From NCBI GenBank assembly GCA_947247005.1, contig OX365952.1, positions 29,514,222 to 29,578,221 on the forward strand: a DNA stretch of 64,000 bases, written 5' to 3'. Made by a program: the position numbers and the translations under genes. This DNA comes from Spisula solida. Lineage: Eukaryota > Mollusca > Bivalvia > Venerida > Mactridae. This document shows positions 24,765 through 36,757 of the stretch, one piece after another (position 1 is the first letter of the stretch; each line of letters begins with the position of its first letter). The notes below the pieces were generated by a model. That model had not been told where the DNA came from and made no database searches. It saw only the letters and a program-made list of their open reading frames with translations.

Positions 24765-25042
24765 AGCTCACCTGAAAGGGTATGGTGAGCTTTTGTGATC
24801 ACTTTGCCTGTCATCCGTCTCATAAACTAGGTCATTAGGTCAAGTCAATGGAAAACCTTGTGAACACATTTGAAGGTCACAATTTCATTCTAATATTTAT
24901 AGAACTTGGTCACAATGATCATTTCTAAAACTTATTCATTCAAGTTTGATATTGAATTATCTTGTGAAGTTCACAAAAGTCAATAGATGATAGTACACAT
25001 TAGAGGGCACAATTTTGACCTAATCTTTATGAATTTTGGTTA
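24765..25042 (+). repeat. AGCTCACC-family repeat interrupted on the right
   Basis: The left hairpin is AGCTCACC (24765-24772) with GGTGAGCT (24784-24791). The body continues to CTTTATGAATTTTGGTTA, where the family text breaks at the fold-back element that follows. Confidence 0.7.
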
Positions 25043-25428
25043 GTAAGGCCTAAAATAAAATATTGTTTGTTTCCCCATCCCCTACCTACCCGACTAAAAA
25101 GGGCCCTACCCAAAATATTTTATTGCCCAAATTGAAATAATATTTTTTTTATTAAAAATTAGAATTGAAAATTTTATTTTTTTGTTTACTGGCTTCTTTC
25201 TTACCATTTACTTTAAGACTGTTGGTTTTTACCTTAGAGTTAATTCTAAATTTCATTATTGTTGGTTTTCACCTTAAAGTTAATTTTAAATTTCATTATT
25301 TGTATGTCTTAACCAATAACTATCATACTGAAACAATTCAAAAAAAAAATATTTCCCTACCTACCTACCCATTCTAAATCTGCTAGGGTCGGGATGGGGA
25401 AACCAAGAACATTTTAAGTTCGGCCTAA
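25043..25428. mobile_element. 386-bp fold-back element
   Basis: Imperfect inverted ends: the left 50 bp contains AAGGCCTAAAATAAAATATT and GTTTCCCCATCCC, and the right end holds the complement as GGGATGGGGAAAC and AAGTTCGGCCTAA. The direct repeat GGTTA flanks both sides (25038-25042, 25429-25433), a possible 5-bp target duplication. The interior has a 40-bp duplication (GTTGGTTTT at 25221 and 25261). No transposase is present. Confidence 0.55.
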
Positions 25429-25433
25429 GGTTA

Positions 25434-27003
25434 CCTTTTGTACCCTAAATGACAACATGCCCACCACAGAAAATACTGTTTTGGCAATAAGAAGTCCGTT
25501 AACATGGGCGATCACTGTAATGTAGCGCTGTCCATGGGAGGTAATCCATGCCTTCTATATTTGATTGAACAGGAGGTAACGGAATAAAGGTGCTCTGTAG
25601 CGCTTTGCTTATGCAACAGACCCTAGATTTCACTGGTTTCGCTAACATTTCCTCATAGCTCTGCAATGAATGTTACAAAGTTAATTATTTCCACACGTTA
25701 AATGTCAGTAGTTAATTATTCTCTAATTCCCGACCCATGGAAACATCACTTACACTGTACTGTATATACATATTAAAATTTACTATTTTATCAAAATGTT
25801 ACAAAAAATGGAAACATGAGTCTTATAAATTTTGCTCAAATTTTCCCTGCAATACTGCATACTGGTCCCCAAAATACAATATTCTATGTAATGCACTGTA
25901 ATAATGGGTATTCGTATTTAAATGCAACAATTTACTTATATCAATAAACTACTGTTTGAGAAGATTCCTTCTCGGATTATCTATTTTAAACAAAAACAAA
26001 AGTCAATTTAGCTGAAAATCTCTGGTGTGAAAACTGAACAGTATCCCTGGAAAGTGAAATCAATATTTTGTTGACTAGCAATTAAGTTTCTGCTGTGAAT
26101 ATGCAAAGCAATAAAACAATGAACGTGCTATTAACTAGGTGTATATCACTATATTTTTTTGTATTGAATAAATGTGTAAATGAGTTTTGTTTTTTGCAAT
26201 ACTTTCTTTGCTACTATAAATTACGGTTTCTCTCTTAACCATGGCAATGTATTGGTATAGTGCACTTTATTTCATAAAGGCTGTATTCAAACAATCAACA
26301 AATTTGAATTGTAGATTATAGCTGGAATGGTATATACATTAGGTTTCTGCTTGATATTTTGGTGTTATTACCGTGGTAACCGTACTAAAACTATGACTAT
26401 CATACTTGATAATAACCCTTTATTTACCTGATATGGTGGTACCATACTGTAAACGTACACATTCTGATTGGCTTATATCATTTCTTTCAGAGTTCCACCC
26501 CTTTACGAGGCGACCAATCTGAAGTAGGTTCCTTTTACCTTGTTTGTTTTCATTATATTTAAGTGTCTGACAAAAAGGGGCCTCATGCCACCATGTTAAT
26601 TGATACAAAGGCTGTCTCTAGCTTATATAGCTGTAACAATCTTCTATCATTATACATTGAATTTTGAAGTAGCAGTTTGCTTTCTCCCATCCATAGCTAG
26701 TTTAAGTTGTATCCATTCATTTATATATCCTGTATCCTACTGACTGTGTGTGTTAGGCATCATGAACTGTGTCATTATTAATTACGATATTTTACCGGAC
26801 CTGCACTGTTAATGCCTATCTTGCATAATGACTGGCATATGTACTGCTGTACTGAACAACTACAATTATAAATCTGATCAACTTAGCCTGATAATTTATT
26901 AATGCAAGGTACATTCAACTGGATTTAATGCCAGAGTAAAATTGATGTATTTATATAAATATAAGTTGTTTCCCTTTGATTACTTACAACTGTTTGTTTG
27001 AAC
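25434..27003. other. Unannotated AT-rich sequence
   Basis: Apart from 25505-25565, which resembles 9140-9210, nothing was recognised. A 62-codon minus-strand frame at 26420-26608 has no support. Confidence 0.4.
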
Positions 27004-27808
27004 TTACTGAATTATGGCCCTTTCATACTACATATTGATGTAACCAACTGAATTATGGCCTTTTCATACTACATATTGATACCAACTGAATTATGGCCCT
27101 TTCATACTACATATTGATGTAACCAACTGAATTATGGCCTTTTCATACTACATATTGATACCAACTGAATTATGGCCCTTTCATACTACATATTGATACC
27201 AACTGAATTATGGCCCTTTCATACTACATATTGATACCAACTGAATTATGGCCCTTTCATACTACATATTGATACCAACTGAATTATGGCCCTTTCATGC
27301 TACGTATTGATACCAACTGAATTATGGCCCTTTCATCCTACGTATCGATACCAACTGAATTATGGCCCTTTCATCCTACGTATCGATACCAACTGAATTA
27401 TGGCCCTTTCATCCTACATATTGATACCAACTGAATTATGGCCCTTTCATCCTACATATTGATACCAACTGAATTATGGCCCTTTCATCCTACATATTGA
27501 TACCAACTGAATTACGGCCCTTTCATACTACATATTGATACCAACTGAATTATGGCCCTTTCATACTACATATTGATACCAACTGAATTATGGCCCTTTC
27601 ATACTACATATTGATACCAACTGAATTATGGCCCTTTCATGCTACGTATTGATACCAACTGAATTATGACCCTTTCATCCTACGTATCGATACCAACTGA
27701 ATTATGGCCCTTTCATCCTACGTATCGATACCAACTGAATTATGGCCCTTTCATCCTACATATGGATACCAACTGAATTATGGCCCTTTCATCCTACATG
27801 TTGATACC
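27004..27808. repeat. Minisatellite, 38-bp unit, about 21 copies
   Basis: Units are CCAACTGAATTATGGCCCTT followed by TCATACTACATATTGATA. The block of CATCCTACGTATCGATA variants appears twice (about 27330-27410 and 27670-27740), suggesting a multi-unit duplication within the array. Confidence 0.95.
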
Positions 27809-28543
27809 AGTTATTCATCAGTTTGGCATAATCTCTCCCTTGAATAATTGTTAAATGCTATCTTCTCTTACATACAGTTTTGTAGCAGTTATATTTGTAA
27901 CATATAATGTTATAAAGATCTTACTGAGGTTTCGTATATACCTTTATCCAGTATTCAGGTGAGTGACACGGGACACAGGCTTGTCCGACACGGGACACAG
28001 GCTTGTCCCGTTGTTTTCATGTTTTTATTTACTTACTATTTGGTTCGTAGAAAAGGTAAGTGTTTTAATTACAGTTTTATTTCAGACAACGACTTCTCGG
28101 ATAATTACTGGTCAGTTTTTGGCTGCAGTTAGGAACTGAATCTAAGTTAAATATTCCGGTGTGATTTGTAAACAATAATTTAAGACTTTCCAAAATTATT
28201 GTTGGAGCATAATATGGCATGTGTTACATAAACAGTTTGGACTTACTTCTCCTATCGTAAGAAATGAACCTTATAAAGGGGTCTATGGACATAAACGGAT
28301 TAATGGGATCAATTTTAGGGGTACTATATGATTCTGAGATACTATCGTTGTTTATGTGTTATGGGTTATGTGAACGTAAGATAACAATGGAGATTTTAAT
28401 TGTAAAATATACCCGTTAAGTCTTGTAAGCACTTCTCATTCTACTTTCCTGGTGCCGATGACTTATAATATTCTCTACTGTATAGGAATGTAAGCTACAC
28501 ATTACACAGTGTTTTAGCATTATCTTTATTCTTTTTCTTTCAG
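27809..28543. other. Intronic sequence upstream of the TIA-1-type exon
   Basis: A direct repeat GACACGGGACACAGGCTTGTC occurs in tandem near 27965-28008. The 3' end (28521-28543) is a pyrimidine-rich tract ending in CAG, the splice acceptor of the next exon. Confidence 0.6.
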
Positions 28544-28639
28544 CCGAATCAAGATCCCTATTGTTTCGTTGAATTTTACGACCATGAGTCTGCAGCAGCA
28601 GCATTGGCAGCTATGAATAAAAGAATGTGTTTAGGCAGG
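28544..28639 (+). CDS. Internal exon of a TIA-1/TIAR-type RNA-binding protein (RRM1)
   Basis: The exon is 96 bp, 32 codons, phase 0 at both ends. It has an acceptor CTTTTTCTTTCAG and a donor AGG followed by GTAAGT. It encodes RNP1 of an RRM (DPYCFVEF), then the alanine-rich second helix ([13 protein letters not shown]) and the start of strand 4 (MCLGR). DPYCFVEF plus AAAALAAMN is the hallmark of TIA-1/TIAR RRM1. The NKR ending resembles the invertebrate form. In known family members this exon sits between one encoding the first half of RRM1 and one starting near a KVNWA motif. I searched by eye for both and found neither. TIA proteins bind U-rich RNA, promote splicing at weak donors and nucleate stress granules. 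Either the introns are very long or this is a duplicated exon. The reading frame is intact. Confidence 0.85.
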
Positions 28640-28734
28640 GTAAGTTTCGGCCATAGGGCAGGCATATGATGTAGCATAATTCACCTATTTTGTTGCTCAC
28701 AGGAATGTTTTCCTTTAGTATTAAATGATCGCTC

Positions 28735-29445
28735 TTCATCTGTCATCTTGTCAATAATTGCTTGTGAACACAATAGAGGTCACAATTTTTGCCCAATCTT
28801 TATAAAACTTGGTAATAGTGATATCTCTATAAAGACTAGGTAAAAGTTCAATATTGGGTCATCTGAGTTGAGAGACTGGGTCACTAGGCCTATTCAAAGG
28901 ACAAACTTGTAAACACATTACAGGTCACAATTTTACCAAATCGTTATGAAACTTGTGTAAATCACAATGGTCACCACTACAAAATTTGACACTTAAATAA
29001 TCACTTGTCATCCTTTCTCAATTGCTTGAGTAGACACTACAGGTCACAATTTCAGCCAATTCTTCATGTATCTTGGTCATAATAATCATCTCTATATAAT
29101 CTACGTCTATTTTGATAATGGGTCTTCTGGGGTTAAAAACTAGGTCACATGATCAAAGCATAGAAAAACCTTGTTAATGCAATAAATGCTGCATTTTACA
29201 TTGTATTTTTTAAAAGTCTCTGTTAGGATATTTGTTTTAATGAAATCTTGGGTCAAGTTCAAATAAAAGATGTCTTTGGTAAAAACAAACAAGGTCATAA
29301 GGTGAAATTATAGAAAAACCTTGTTATTTTAATAGGTGCTATATTTTGTATTTGTCATTCTTGAGGTTATGATGTAATCTAGGTTAAGCAGATGTATTCC
29401 GGTGAGCGATATAGGACCATCTTCATCCTCTTGTTGTGCTGATGG
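28735..29445 (+). repeat. AGCTCACC-family repeat, left end missing
   Basis: The body phrases recur in order: CAATAATTGCTTGTGAACAC, GAGGTCACAATTTTTGCC, AAACTTGGT, GGGTCATCTGAG, then a second round from 29010. The end reads CTCTTGTTG. It sits about 100 bp downstream of the TIA-type exon, inside the putative intron. Confidence 0.65.
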
Positions 29446-29544
29446 TGAAAACCACTAGTAGTCTATCTGCGTATAGATCAATCGTTGGTCTCATGATGCT
29501 CTCTGCATATATACTTGTCACAAGCCTATGTCCTGTAAGTTTCC

Positions 29545-29757
29545 TTATGTCTTACGGTTCCAGCACCTTTCATCTGATTGATGCTCAAATTGAAGCATTT
29601 CTCCATTTCCCTTGAACTGCCTTGTAAGGTCATGACTGGGATTCAGAAATGGAGAAGCAGCCTGGCTTGTTTCACCTCCTGATTTGCGGCATGTGCAAGT
29701 CTCATCATCTATTTGCCCATTGATGATGTTGCCATTGTATGTGTATTTGTATGACAT
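29545..29757 (-). CDS. Unrecognised 70-codon minus-strand frame
   Basis: On the minus strand an ATG frame opens MSYKYTYNGNIINGQIDDET and continues with CTCRKSGGETSQAA. The composition is more protein-like and less AT-rich than nearby chance frames. No splice sites were established and no family was recognised. It could be a captured exon or transposon relic inside the intron. Two direct copies of a phrase containing ATATGTGAAATATGGAGTAG lie just outside it (about 29783 and 29824). Confidence 0.15.
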   Translation of the reverse strand: MSYKYTYNGNIINGQIDDETCTCRKSGGETSQAASPFLNPSHDLTRQFKGNGEMLQFEHQSDERCWNRKT

Positions 29758-30426
29758 TATGTATAATTTACCTGATTGTAAGTATATGTGAAATATGGAG
29801 TAGAAGAGGAGATGGTGTAAGTATATGTGAAATATGGAGTAGAAGAGGAAATGGTTGAAGAAGGTGTCGGAGGATAGTGGCTGAATGGATGAAGATTTAC
29901 CAGGTAAGACTGCATGTGTGTTGTCTCTTATTGTTCTGTGGTTAGTCTAGGTTCCTTCGTCTTGGATACACACATTACTATAGATGCAATGTTTAAAAAA
30001 ATGGGTGTTCATTGGACACATGAAAAATGCTGCTTTATAAAATAGTTAGTGTAAATGGAATCTAAACCGGTAAAACTTAAAAAGTACAGAAATTGACACA
30101 TACATGCGTTAAATGTAATACAAAATGGCCCTCTTATTGAGTTGGTACACTGCTAACATTGTACAAGCCTGCATGGTTTACATGGCCCTGTATCTTGATT
30201 TCTGGTATCAAAACTAGTACCCAATCACTTAGTCTCATATTGGACAGGTTTACACAATTGAGTTAACTCAGGGCAATCCCAAGATCAATATTATTGGCGG
30301 TGACGCAGAACTGCTTTGACATCATCTGTGTGATAAAAAGATACTGTGTATTGTACAACATTGTAGTTTCTGAATATCTAAATGTCTCCTTGTGAAAAAT
30401 ACAGTGACTGTGTTGTTTCCCTTTGT

Positions 30427-31236
30427 CAGAGCTTGATGACTTGCTGTCTTATTGTCAGCTTTGTGAACTATCAGAGCTTGATGAGTTGCTGTCTTATTGT
30501 CAGCTTTGTGAACTCTCTGAGCTTGATGACTTGCTGTCTTATTGTCAGCTTTGTGAACTATCAGAGCTTGATGAGTTGCTGTCTTACTGTCAGCTTTGTG
30601 AACTCTCTGAGCTTGATGACTTGCTGTCTTACTGTCAGCTTTATGAACTATCAGAGCTTGATAAGTTGTTGTCTTACTGTCAGCTTTATGAACTATCAGA
30701 GCTTGATGAGTTGCTGTCTTATTGTCAGCTTTGTGAACTAACAGAGCTTGATGAGTTGTTGTCTTGCTGTTAGCTTTATGAACTATCGGAGCTTGATAAG
30801 TTGTTGTCTTACTGTCAGCTTTATAAACTATCAGAGCTTGATAAGTTGTTGTCTTACTGTCAGCTTTGTGAACTATCAGAGCTTGATGAGTTGTTGTCTT
30901 ACTGTCAGCTTTGTGAACTATCAGAGCTTGATGAGTTGCTGTCTTATTGTCAGCTTTGTGAACTATCAGAGCTTGATAAGTTGCTGTCTTACTGTCAGCT
31001 TTGTGAACTATCAGAGCTTGATAAGTTGCTGTCTTATTGTCAGCTTTGTGAACTATCAGAGCTTGATAAGTTGCTGTCTTACTGTCAGCTTTGTGAACTA
31101 TCAGAGCTTGATGAGTTGCTGTCTTATTGTCAGCTTTATGAACTATCAGAGCTTGATGAGTTGCTGTCTTATTGTCAGCTTTATGAACTATCAGAGCTTG
31201 ATAAGTTATTGTCTTACTGTCAGCTTTGTGAACTAT
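30427..31236. repeat. Minisatellite, 45-bp unit, exactly 18 copies
   Basis: The unit is AGAGCTTGATGAGTTGCTGT followed by CTTATTGTCAGCTTTGTGAACTATC. The 15-codon period leaves two or three + frames open for up to 184 codons, including periodic SELDELLSYCQLCEL. The first five units alternate GATGAC/GATGAG and ATCAG/CTCTG, forming a 90-bp dimer. Later units vary GATGAG/GATAAG without a strict pattern. Confidence 0.95.
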
Positions 31237-32887
31237 CTCTTACTTGATTCACCTGTGTTATATATTAATGTCAGGTATCTTTCATGTGATACAATGCCTT
31301 GAATATATACTCAGCACTCACAATGTAGTATACTTTATAAAGACTGGTAAGAGAAGCCTGGTATGTCTATATTGTCTGATTGTACCTAGAGCTCAGCCTC
31401 ATCTCCCAAATGCTTCCCAAAGGCTATCTTGAGGTCTTCCTAATTTGTGAAATCATCACTACATTACCCTGCTTGATTATGGGACTTAAAGCGCAATTTA
31501 GGAAAAAAAGAAAATCTTCCCTTGTTTGGCAGAAAAATATTCAACGTATTAAAGTTGAGATCGATAGTTAATAAAGTGTTGATGTAAGTAATTGTATAGT
31601 CTGGAAGTCTTGATTATGTATGTTCTAATAAATTGTTGATACCAAAATGTCTGGCTTTCAAAAAATGGATGTGCTTCTGAAAAACAATCTTGAGTGAGTG
31701 ACTGGCATAGTTTCTACAAAAAGTGCAAACGTGTCTTTATTGTTGTCCTGATCTTAACCAATGTTGTAGATATATATGTAAAAGTTCTCATTTATTCTTT
31801 GTATTGTTTTGCATCATAATTTATTGATGGAAAAAGCAAGAATGGATACGGAGACAAAATGGAAGACGCCAGTGAAATGTTGGGGACTACTAGATAAAAC
31901 ATCACATGGAATAATGAAATAATGACATGTTTTAGGGATTGCATAAAGAAAAGTTATCTTCTAGACATGTCTACGAGTAGAGGCTTATCTGTCTGATCAC
32001 TGATAGACAATGAATGGCATTTAATTAAGATCGTTTCTCTCTGTATTTTAAAAACTATTTAAGCTTCAATAAGGTCACAATTTTATAGACACTGATATCT
32101 TGATTTATTGAAATCATTTTTAAATGATTTGACAGAATCGTTCAGGTTGGAGAACTATCTCTTGTTTTATTTTCTTAATAAACACAATGGCACTGATATT
32201 CTATTGTTTCAATTGACATTTTGCAGCGTTGGATAAATTGATGTATATTTGTATAAAACGTATCCCCATGTTGTTCACTTAGGGTTATTGATCCTGCCTA
32301 AGTTTATTGCTATCAGATATTTGGCTCTAAATTGAATTTTTTGGGGTCTATCTGTTGCCACAAGTACTTGCTGAATTCACGTTGATTGTGGTCTGTGGTT
32401 TGCTATGTGTTTGCTCCGTGAAAATGTGAGAATTGATGCTGATTGGCATTAAATGCTTTGTTTTATTACGATAATAGTACCAATTATTTGTAATTATTAC
32501 TGGAAATTACAGATTATATCCATGTTAATTGTCAACGCCAAACTTTTTTTAGCCGAAAAGATTATTTTTATAGATTGCAGTTAACCATGAATGTCATATT
32601 GTCAAATGTCAGCAGATTTTAAACATTGTTGCCTTTTGCAACATTTCATACAGTTCAACTGTCAAAATACTTGAAACTGTTGAAATGTACCAACAAATTT
32701 TGAACTGTTGAAATGTACTAACAGTTTGTGAACTGTTGAAATATACTCACAGTTTGTGAACTATTGAAAAAGACCGATATGGTTTAATTCTGTGAAATTA
32801 ACAAAAAATTGTACCCAACAAAAGATGATGATAATAAATAATCAGTTGATTCAGATTGTATTACGGGTGGTTCCCAAAATTGGTAGT
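31237..32887. other. Unannotated AT-rich sequence
   Basis: No exon was recognised. Near 32655-32765 the phrase AACTGTTGAAAT-TAC recurs about four times with a ~30-bp spacing, a short degenerate tandem repeat. Confidence 0.4.
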
Positions 32888-33478
32888 AGCCCTTGCAGTT
32901 ATCTATGTCATGATGGAGTTTTCTTAGCCCTTGCAGTTATCTATGTCATGATGGAGTTTTCTTAGCCCTTGCAGTTATCTATGTCATGATGGAGTTTTCT
33001 TAGCCCTTGCAGTTAGAGATGTCATGTTGGTGTTTCCTTAAACATTCCATGCCAGTTAGCTATGTTATGGTAGAGTTTCCTTAGCCCTTACAGTTAGCAA
33101 TGTCATGTTGGTGATTCCTTAACCCTTGCAGTTGGCAATTTCATGTTGGTGATTCCTCAACCATTGCAGTTAGTAATTTCATGATAGTGTTTCCTTGGCC
33201 CTTGCAGTTTCCTTGGCCCTTGCAGTTAGTAATTTCATGAAGAAGTTTCCCTATTAGACCTTGTAGTTAGCAATGTCATGTTGGTGTTTGCTTAGCCCTC
33301 TCAGTAATTTCATGATGGAGTTTCCTTAGCCCTCTCAGTAATTTCATGATGGAGTTTCCTTAGACCTTGCAATTAGCAATTTCATGTTGGTGTTTGCTTA
33401 GCCCTTGCAGTTAGTAATTAGTTATTTTATGATGGCGTTTCTTTAGCCCTTGCAGTTAGTGATGTCATGGTAGTGATT
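32888..33478. repeat. Degenerate minisatellite, ~38-bp unit, about 15 copies
   Basis: Units start CCCTTGCAGTTA and contain GTCATGATGGAGTTT. The first three are near-identical and the rest carry many indels and substitutions, so this is one of the oldest-looking arrays here. Confidence 0.85.
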
Positions 33479-33612
33479 GTCATTTTGTCAATTGCATGGT
33501 TCAATAGAATAGAATAATTTGAATGTTAGGATTAGTAAGAACAGAATGTTAGGATTAGTAAGAACTGATTGTTTCTAATTACTTCTGTTAAAGTTTCAGT
33601 ATTTGATGATTG

Positions 33613-34060
33613 TCCGTTAAAGTTACCAAGCACTTTGATGTACTCATTACCATCCTGTTAAAGTTACCAAGCACTTTGAGTACTCATTACCATCCTGTTA
33701 AAGTTACCAAGCACTTTGATGTACTCATTACCATCCTGTGAAAGTTACCAAGCACTTTGAGTACTCATTACCATCCTGTGAAAGTTACCAAGCACTTTGA
33801 TGTACTCATTACCATCCCGTTAAAGTTACCAAGCACTTTGAGTACTCATTACCATCCTGTGAAAGTTACCAAGCACTTTGATGTACTCATTACCATCCTG
33901 TTAAAGTTACCAAGCACTTTGATGTACTCATTACCATCCCGTTAAAGTTACCAAGCACTTTGAGTACTCATTACCATCCTGTGAAAGTTACCAAGCACTT
34001 TGATGTACTCATTACCATCCTGTTAAAGTTACCAAGCACTTTGAGTACTCATTACCATCC
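33613..34060. repeat. Minisatellite, 40/41-bp unit, 11 copies
   Basis: Units contain GTTAAAGTTACCAAGCACTT and GTACTCATTACCATCC. Two length types occur, with TTTGATGTACTC (41 bp) and TTTGAGTACTC (40 bp), intermixed mostly in alternation. Confidence 0.95.
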
Positions 34061-34689
34061 CTAGTTTGCACCTATTGTACATACGTAAGGTTTAATCAGA
34101 TGAAATATACCACATTTTATTCAATACTTTCAGACAATGCCACAAATTGTTTCTTTATCTAATGTAACAGTAATTTATTAGTCAATATCAAATGATGTGG
34201 AGAGAAATAAGGAACCAAACGAGAAAATAAAACTGGCATCTAAGACATTATTGAAATTAAAACATGTTGGATTGTACGCATCAATAGTTTTGTATTACAT
34301 ACTAGGGTGTGAAAAGTCATTGAGGTGACTTAAGCAGATTATGTCTTTACGCTATATTTAAATGGTGTAAGCACAGCTGTTTTAGAAAAAAAACTGAGTA
34401 CACCAGGTAGAGTTCTTATTGAAATGTCTGTATGTATAACTCTGTATGTATAAATAATACAAATTAATCCTTCAAGGAAGTTTTATAATTGATTTGGTAT
34501 GAATACCAACTTGTGCTTGGTTAACTTCATGTGATGACTATGTATCATAGTTTGTATGCAGTATGGCAGCTTTAAGATCTCACGAAACCGAACTATGTTT
34601 GCCTTGACACTATAATCTCCCTCGTCAAATACGTTTACAAATACCTCTGTCCTACTCTTCTCCCAACTTTGTCATAATCAGTTGCTGTC

Positions 34690-34828
34690 AAGAGTTACCT
34701 CCCTTGGTCATAATATGTCGCTTGAGTGTTACATCCCTTGGTCATAATATGTCGCTTGAGTGTTACATCCCTTGGTCATAATTTGTCGCTTGAGTGTTAC
34801 GTCCCTTTGTCATAATATGTCGCTTGAA
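34690..34828. repeat. Minisatellite, 34-bp unit, 4 copies
   Basis: Units contain GTCATAATATGTCGCTTGAG then TGTTACATCCCTTG. The first and last copies are partial. Confidence 0.9.
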
Positions 34829-35323
34829 GTTTCTTTGCTGATGTAGAGAACAATATGTTGTTTGCCTGTGCACTAGAGGTTACTGGATGTAAATGTTGAT
34901 ACTGTTTGCACCTTATTAGTTAGTAGATGTCACAACTTATTTAAAAGTTAAACATAAGCATAACAGTTTTCCTAGAAGTTTCCAAGTCTACCATCGACTG
35001 TTCCTGGGAACAAATTAATGTACTGCATTATGTTTAATCAGATAAGACTTTCAGACCAGACAGTGTAGAACATGGTTGGTGCCAGTGTTGTCATTGTGTG
35101 TCAGTAGTATATTATAATTATAGGTCATGCATGGTGATTGGGAAAGATTAATCAAGGATATAAGTGTAGTTTGTGACACAGTACTGGGTGCTTCCCTCCA
35201 TAAATCAAGTCTTCATTGGCTCGCTGTCTGGGCGATGATGAACACTATACTGGTACCATAGTTTTCACTCCATCAACAATATCAACAAGTTTTCTCTTCT
35301 CCATGCTGCCTTGCAATGTTTTT

Positions 35324-35870
35324 TAGCTCTGCTATTTGTAGAATTACAGGAGCTATTGCAGTCACCCGAGTGTCGACGTCAGCGACAGCGTCGGCATTGG
35401 CATAATGCTTATGTTAAAGTTTAAGTACAGGTTTTTTAACCTCTTATATTTTCAAAGTCCTTTGAGATATTGTTTCATACTTTGCATACTTGCTCGCCAT
35501 CATGACCCTAACCCATATGCAGGAGTAGGTAACTCTAACCGGCATTTTGTTGAAATTGTGCCCCCTTTTTCTACTTAGTGCAAATAGTGCAAATGTTAAA
35601 GTTTGGGTACAAGATTTTTAACTTCTAATATCTTCAAAGTGCATTGACATATTGCTTTGATACCTTGCATACTTATTCACCATCATGGTCCTAACCCATA
35701 CACAGGGGTAGGTGACTCTTATCAAGCATTTTGGTGAAAGTATGCCCCCTTTTTCAACTTAGTGCAAATGTTAAGTTTAGGTACAGGTTTTTCACCTCTA
35801 ATATTTTCAAAGTGCATTCACATATTGCTTTGCATACTTGTTCTCCATCAAGACCCCAACCCCTACACAG
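35324..35870 (+). repeat. Dispersed repeat beginning TTTTTAGCTCTGC with a ~190-bp duplicated body
   Basis: It opens with the same TTTTTAGCTC word as the other two families. The body repeats the order GTTAAAGTT, GGTACAGGTTTTTAACCTCT, TTTCAAAGTGCATTGA, CTTTGCATACTTG, CATCA-GACC-TAACCC about 2.5 times. Its right part runs straight into the next minisatellite, so its true end is lost. Confidence 0.6.
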
Positions 35871-35871
35871 G

Positions 35872-36348
35872 GCGTCCCCAGATTACAACCATTAGTTGTT
35901 AGCTGTTCGGTGTCCCCAGATTACAACCATTAGTTGTTAGCTGTTCGGTGTCCCCAGAATGGAACCATTAGTTGTTAGCTGTTCGGTGTCCCCAGATTAC
36001 AACCATTAGTTGTTAGCTGTTTGGCGTCCCCAGAATTGAACCATTAGTTGTTATATGTTTGGCGTCTCCAGAATGGAACTGTTAGTTGTTAGCTGTTTGA
36101 CGTCCCAAGAATACAACCATTGGTTATTAGCTGTTTGGCATCCCCAGAATGGAACCATTGGTTTTTGGCTGTTTGGCGTCTCCAGAATGGAACCATTAGT
36201 TGTTAGCTGTTCGGTGTCCCCAGAATGGAACCATTAGTTGTTAGCTGTTTGGTGTCCCCAGATTACAACCATTAGTTGTTAGCTGTTTGGCGTCCCCAGA
36301 ATGGAACCATTAATTGTTAGCTGTTTGGTGTCCCTAGAACGGAACCAA
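35872..36348. repeat. Minisatellite, 38-bp unit, 12-13 copies
   Basis: The unit is TCCCCAGATTACAACCATTA then GTTGTTAGCTGTTCGGTG. An AATGGAACC variant alternates irregularly with GATTACAACC. Open + frames across it are by-products. Confidence 0.93.
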
Positions 36349-36599
36349 ATGTGTTCTGCTCATGTTTTTATTGCGTGAAAATGAAGCTTGTAATTTTAAG
36401 TGATTACTATGATTGTTTGCTTGAAGATGTGAATATTAGGAGAAATCCTGTATGTCAGCTAATGCTTGTACTGGTCAAAAGTTTTATGTCTTATATGAGT
36501 CACCCTTGTCACCTCGTCTGATGGTATCAATTGCTACAGGTGTATGAGAGAAAAGAAGCCATGTCAGTCCATTGTCCACTGTGAATGTCTTGCACAGTT

Positions 36600-36757
36600 T
36601 TCACATCATCTTTATAAAAACACTTCTGTAAAATCTAGCTCATGTTTGCACTGGGTCATCTTAGGTCAAGTACTAGCTAGGGCATAGCATGGATCTTTAC
36701 TGCCTAAACTGTAAATCCTCAGGTGAGCACTCAAGGACCAATGGCCCTCTTGTCTAG
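36600..36757 (+). repeat. Fragment of the AGCTCACC family (right end)
   Basis: It holds ACTGGGTCATCTTAGGTCAA and the terminal AGGTGAGCACTCAAGGACCA with CCCTCTTGTC, matching the 3' part of the complete copy at 39127-39655. Confidence 0.55.

Noticed and set aside
30382..31302. Open frames of 116-184 codons, including periodic SELDELLSYCQLCEL
   Set aside because: A by-product of the 45-bp minisatellite. Two competing + frames are equally open and flanks are not coding.
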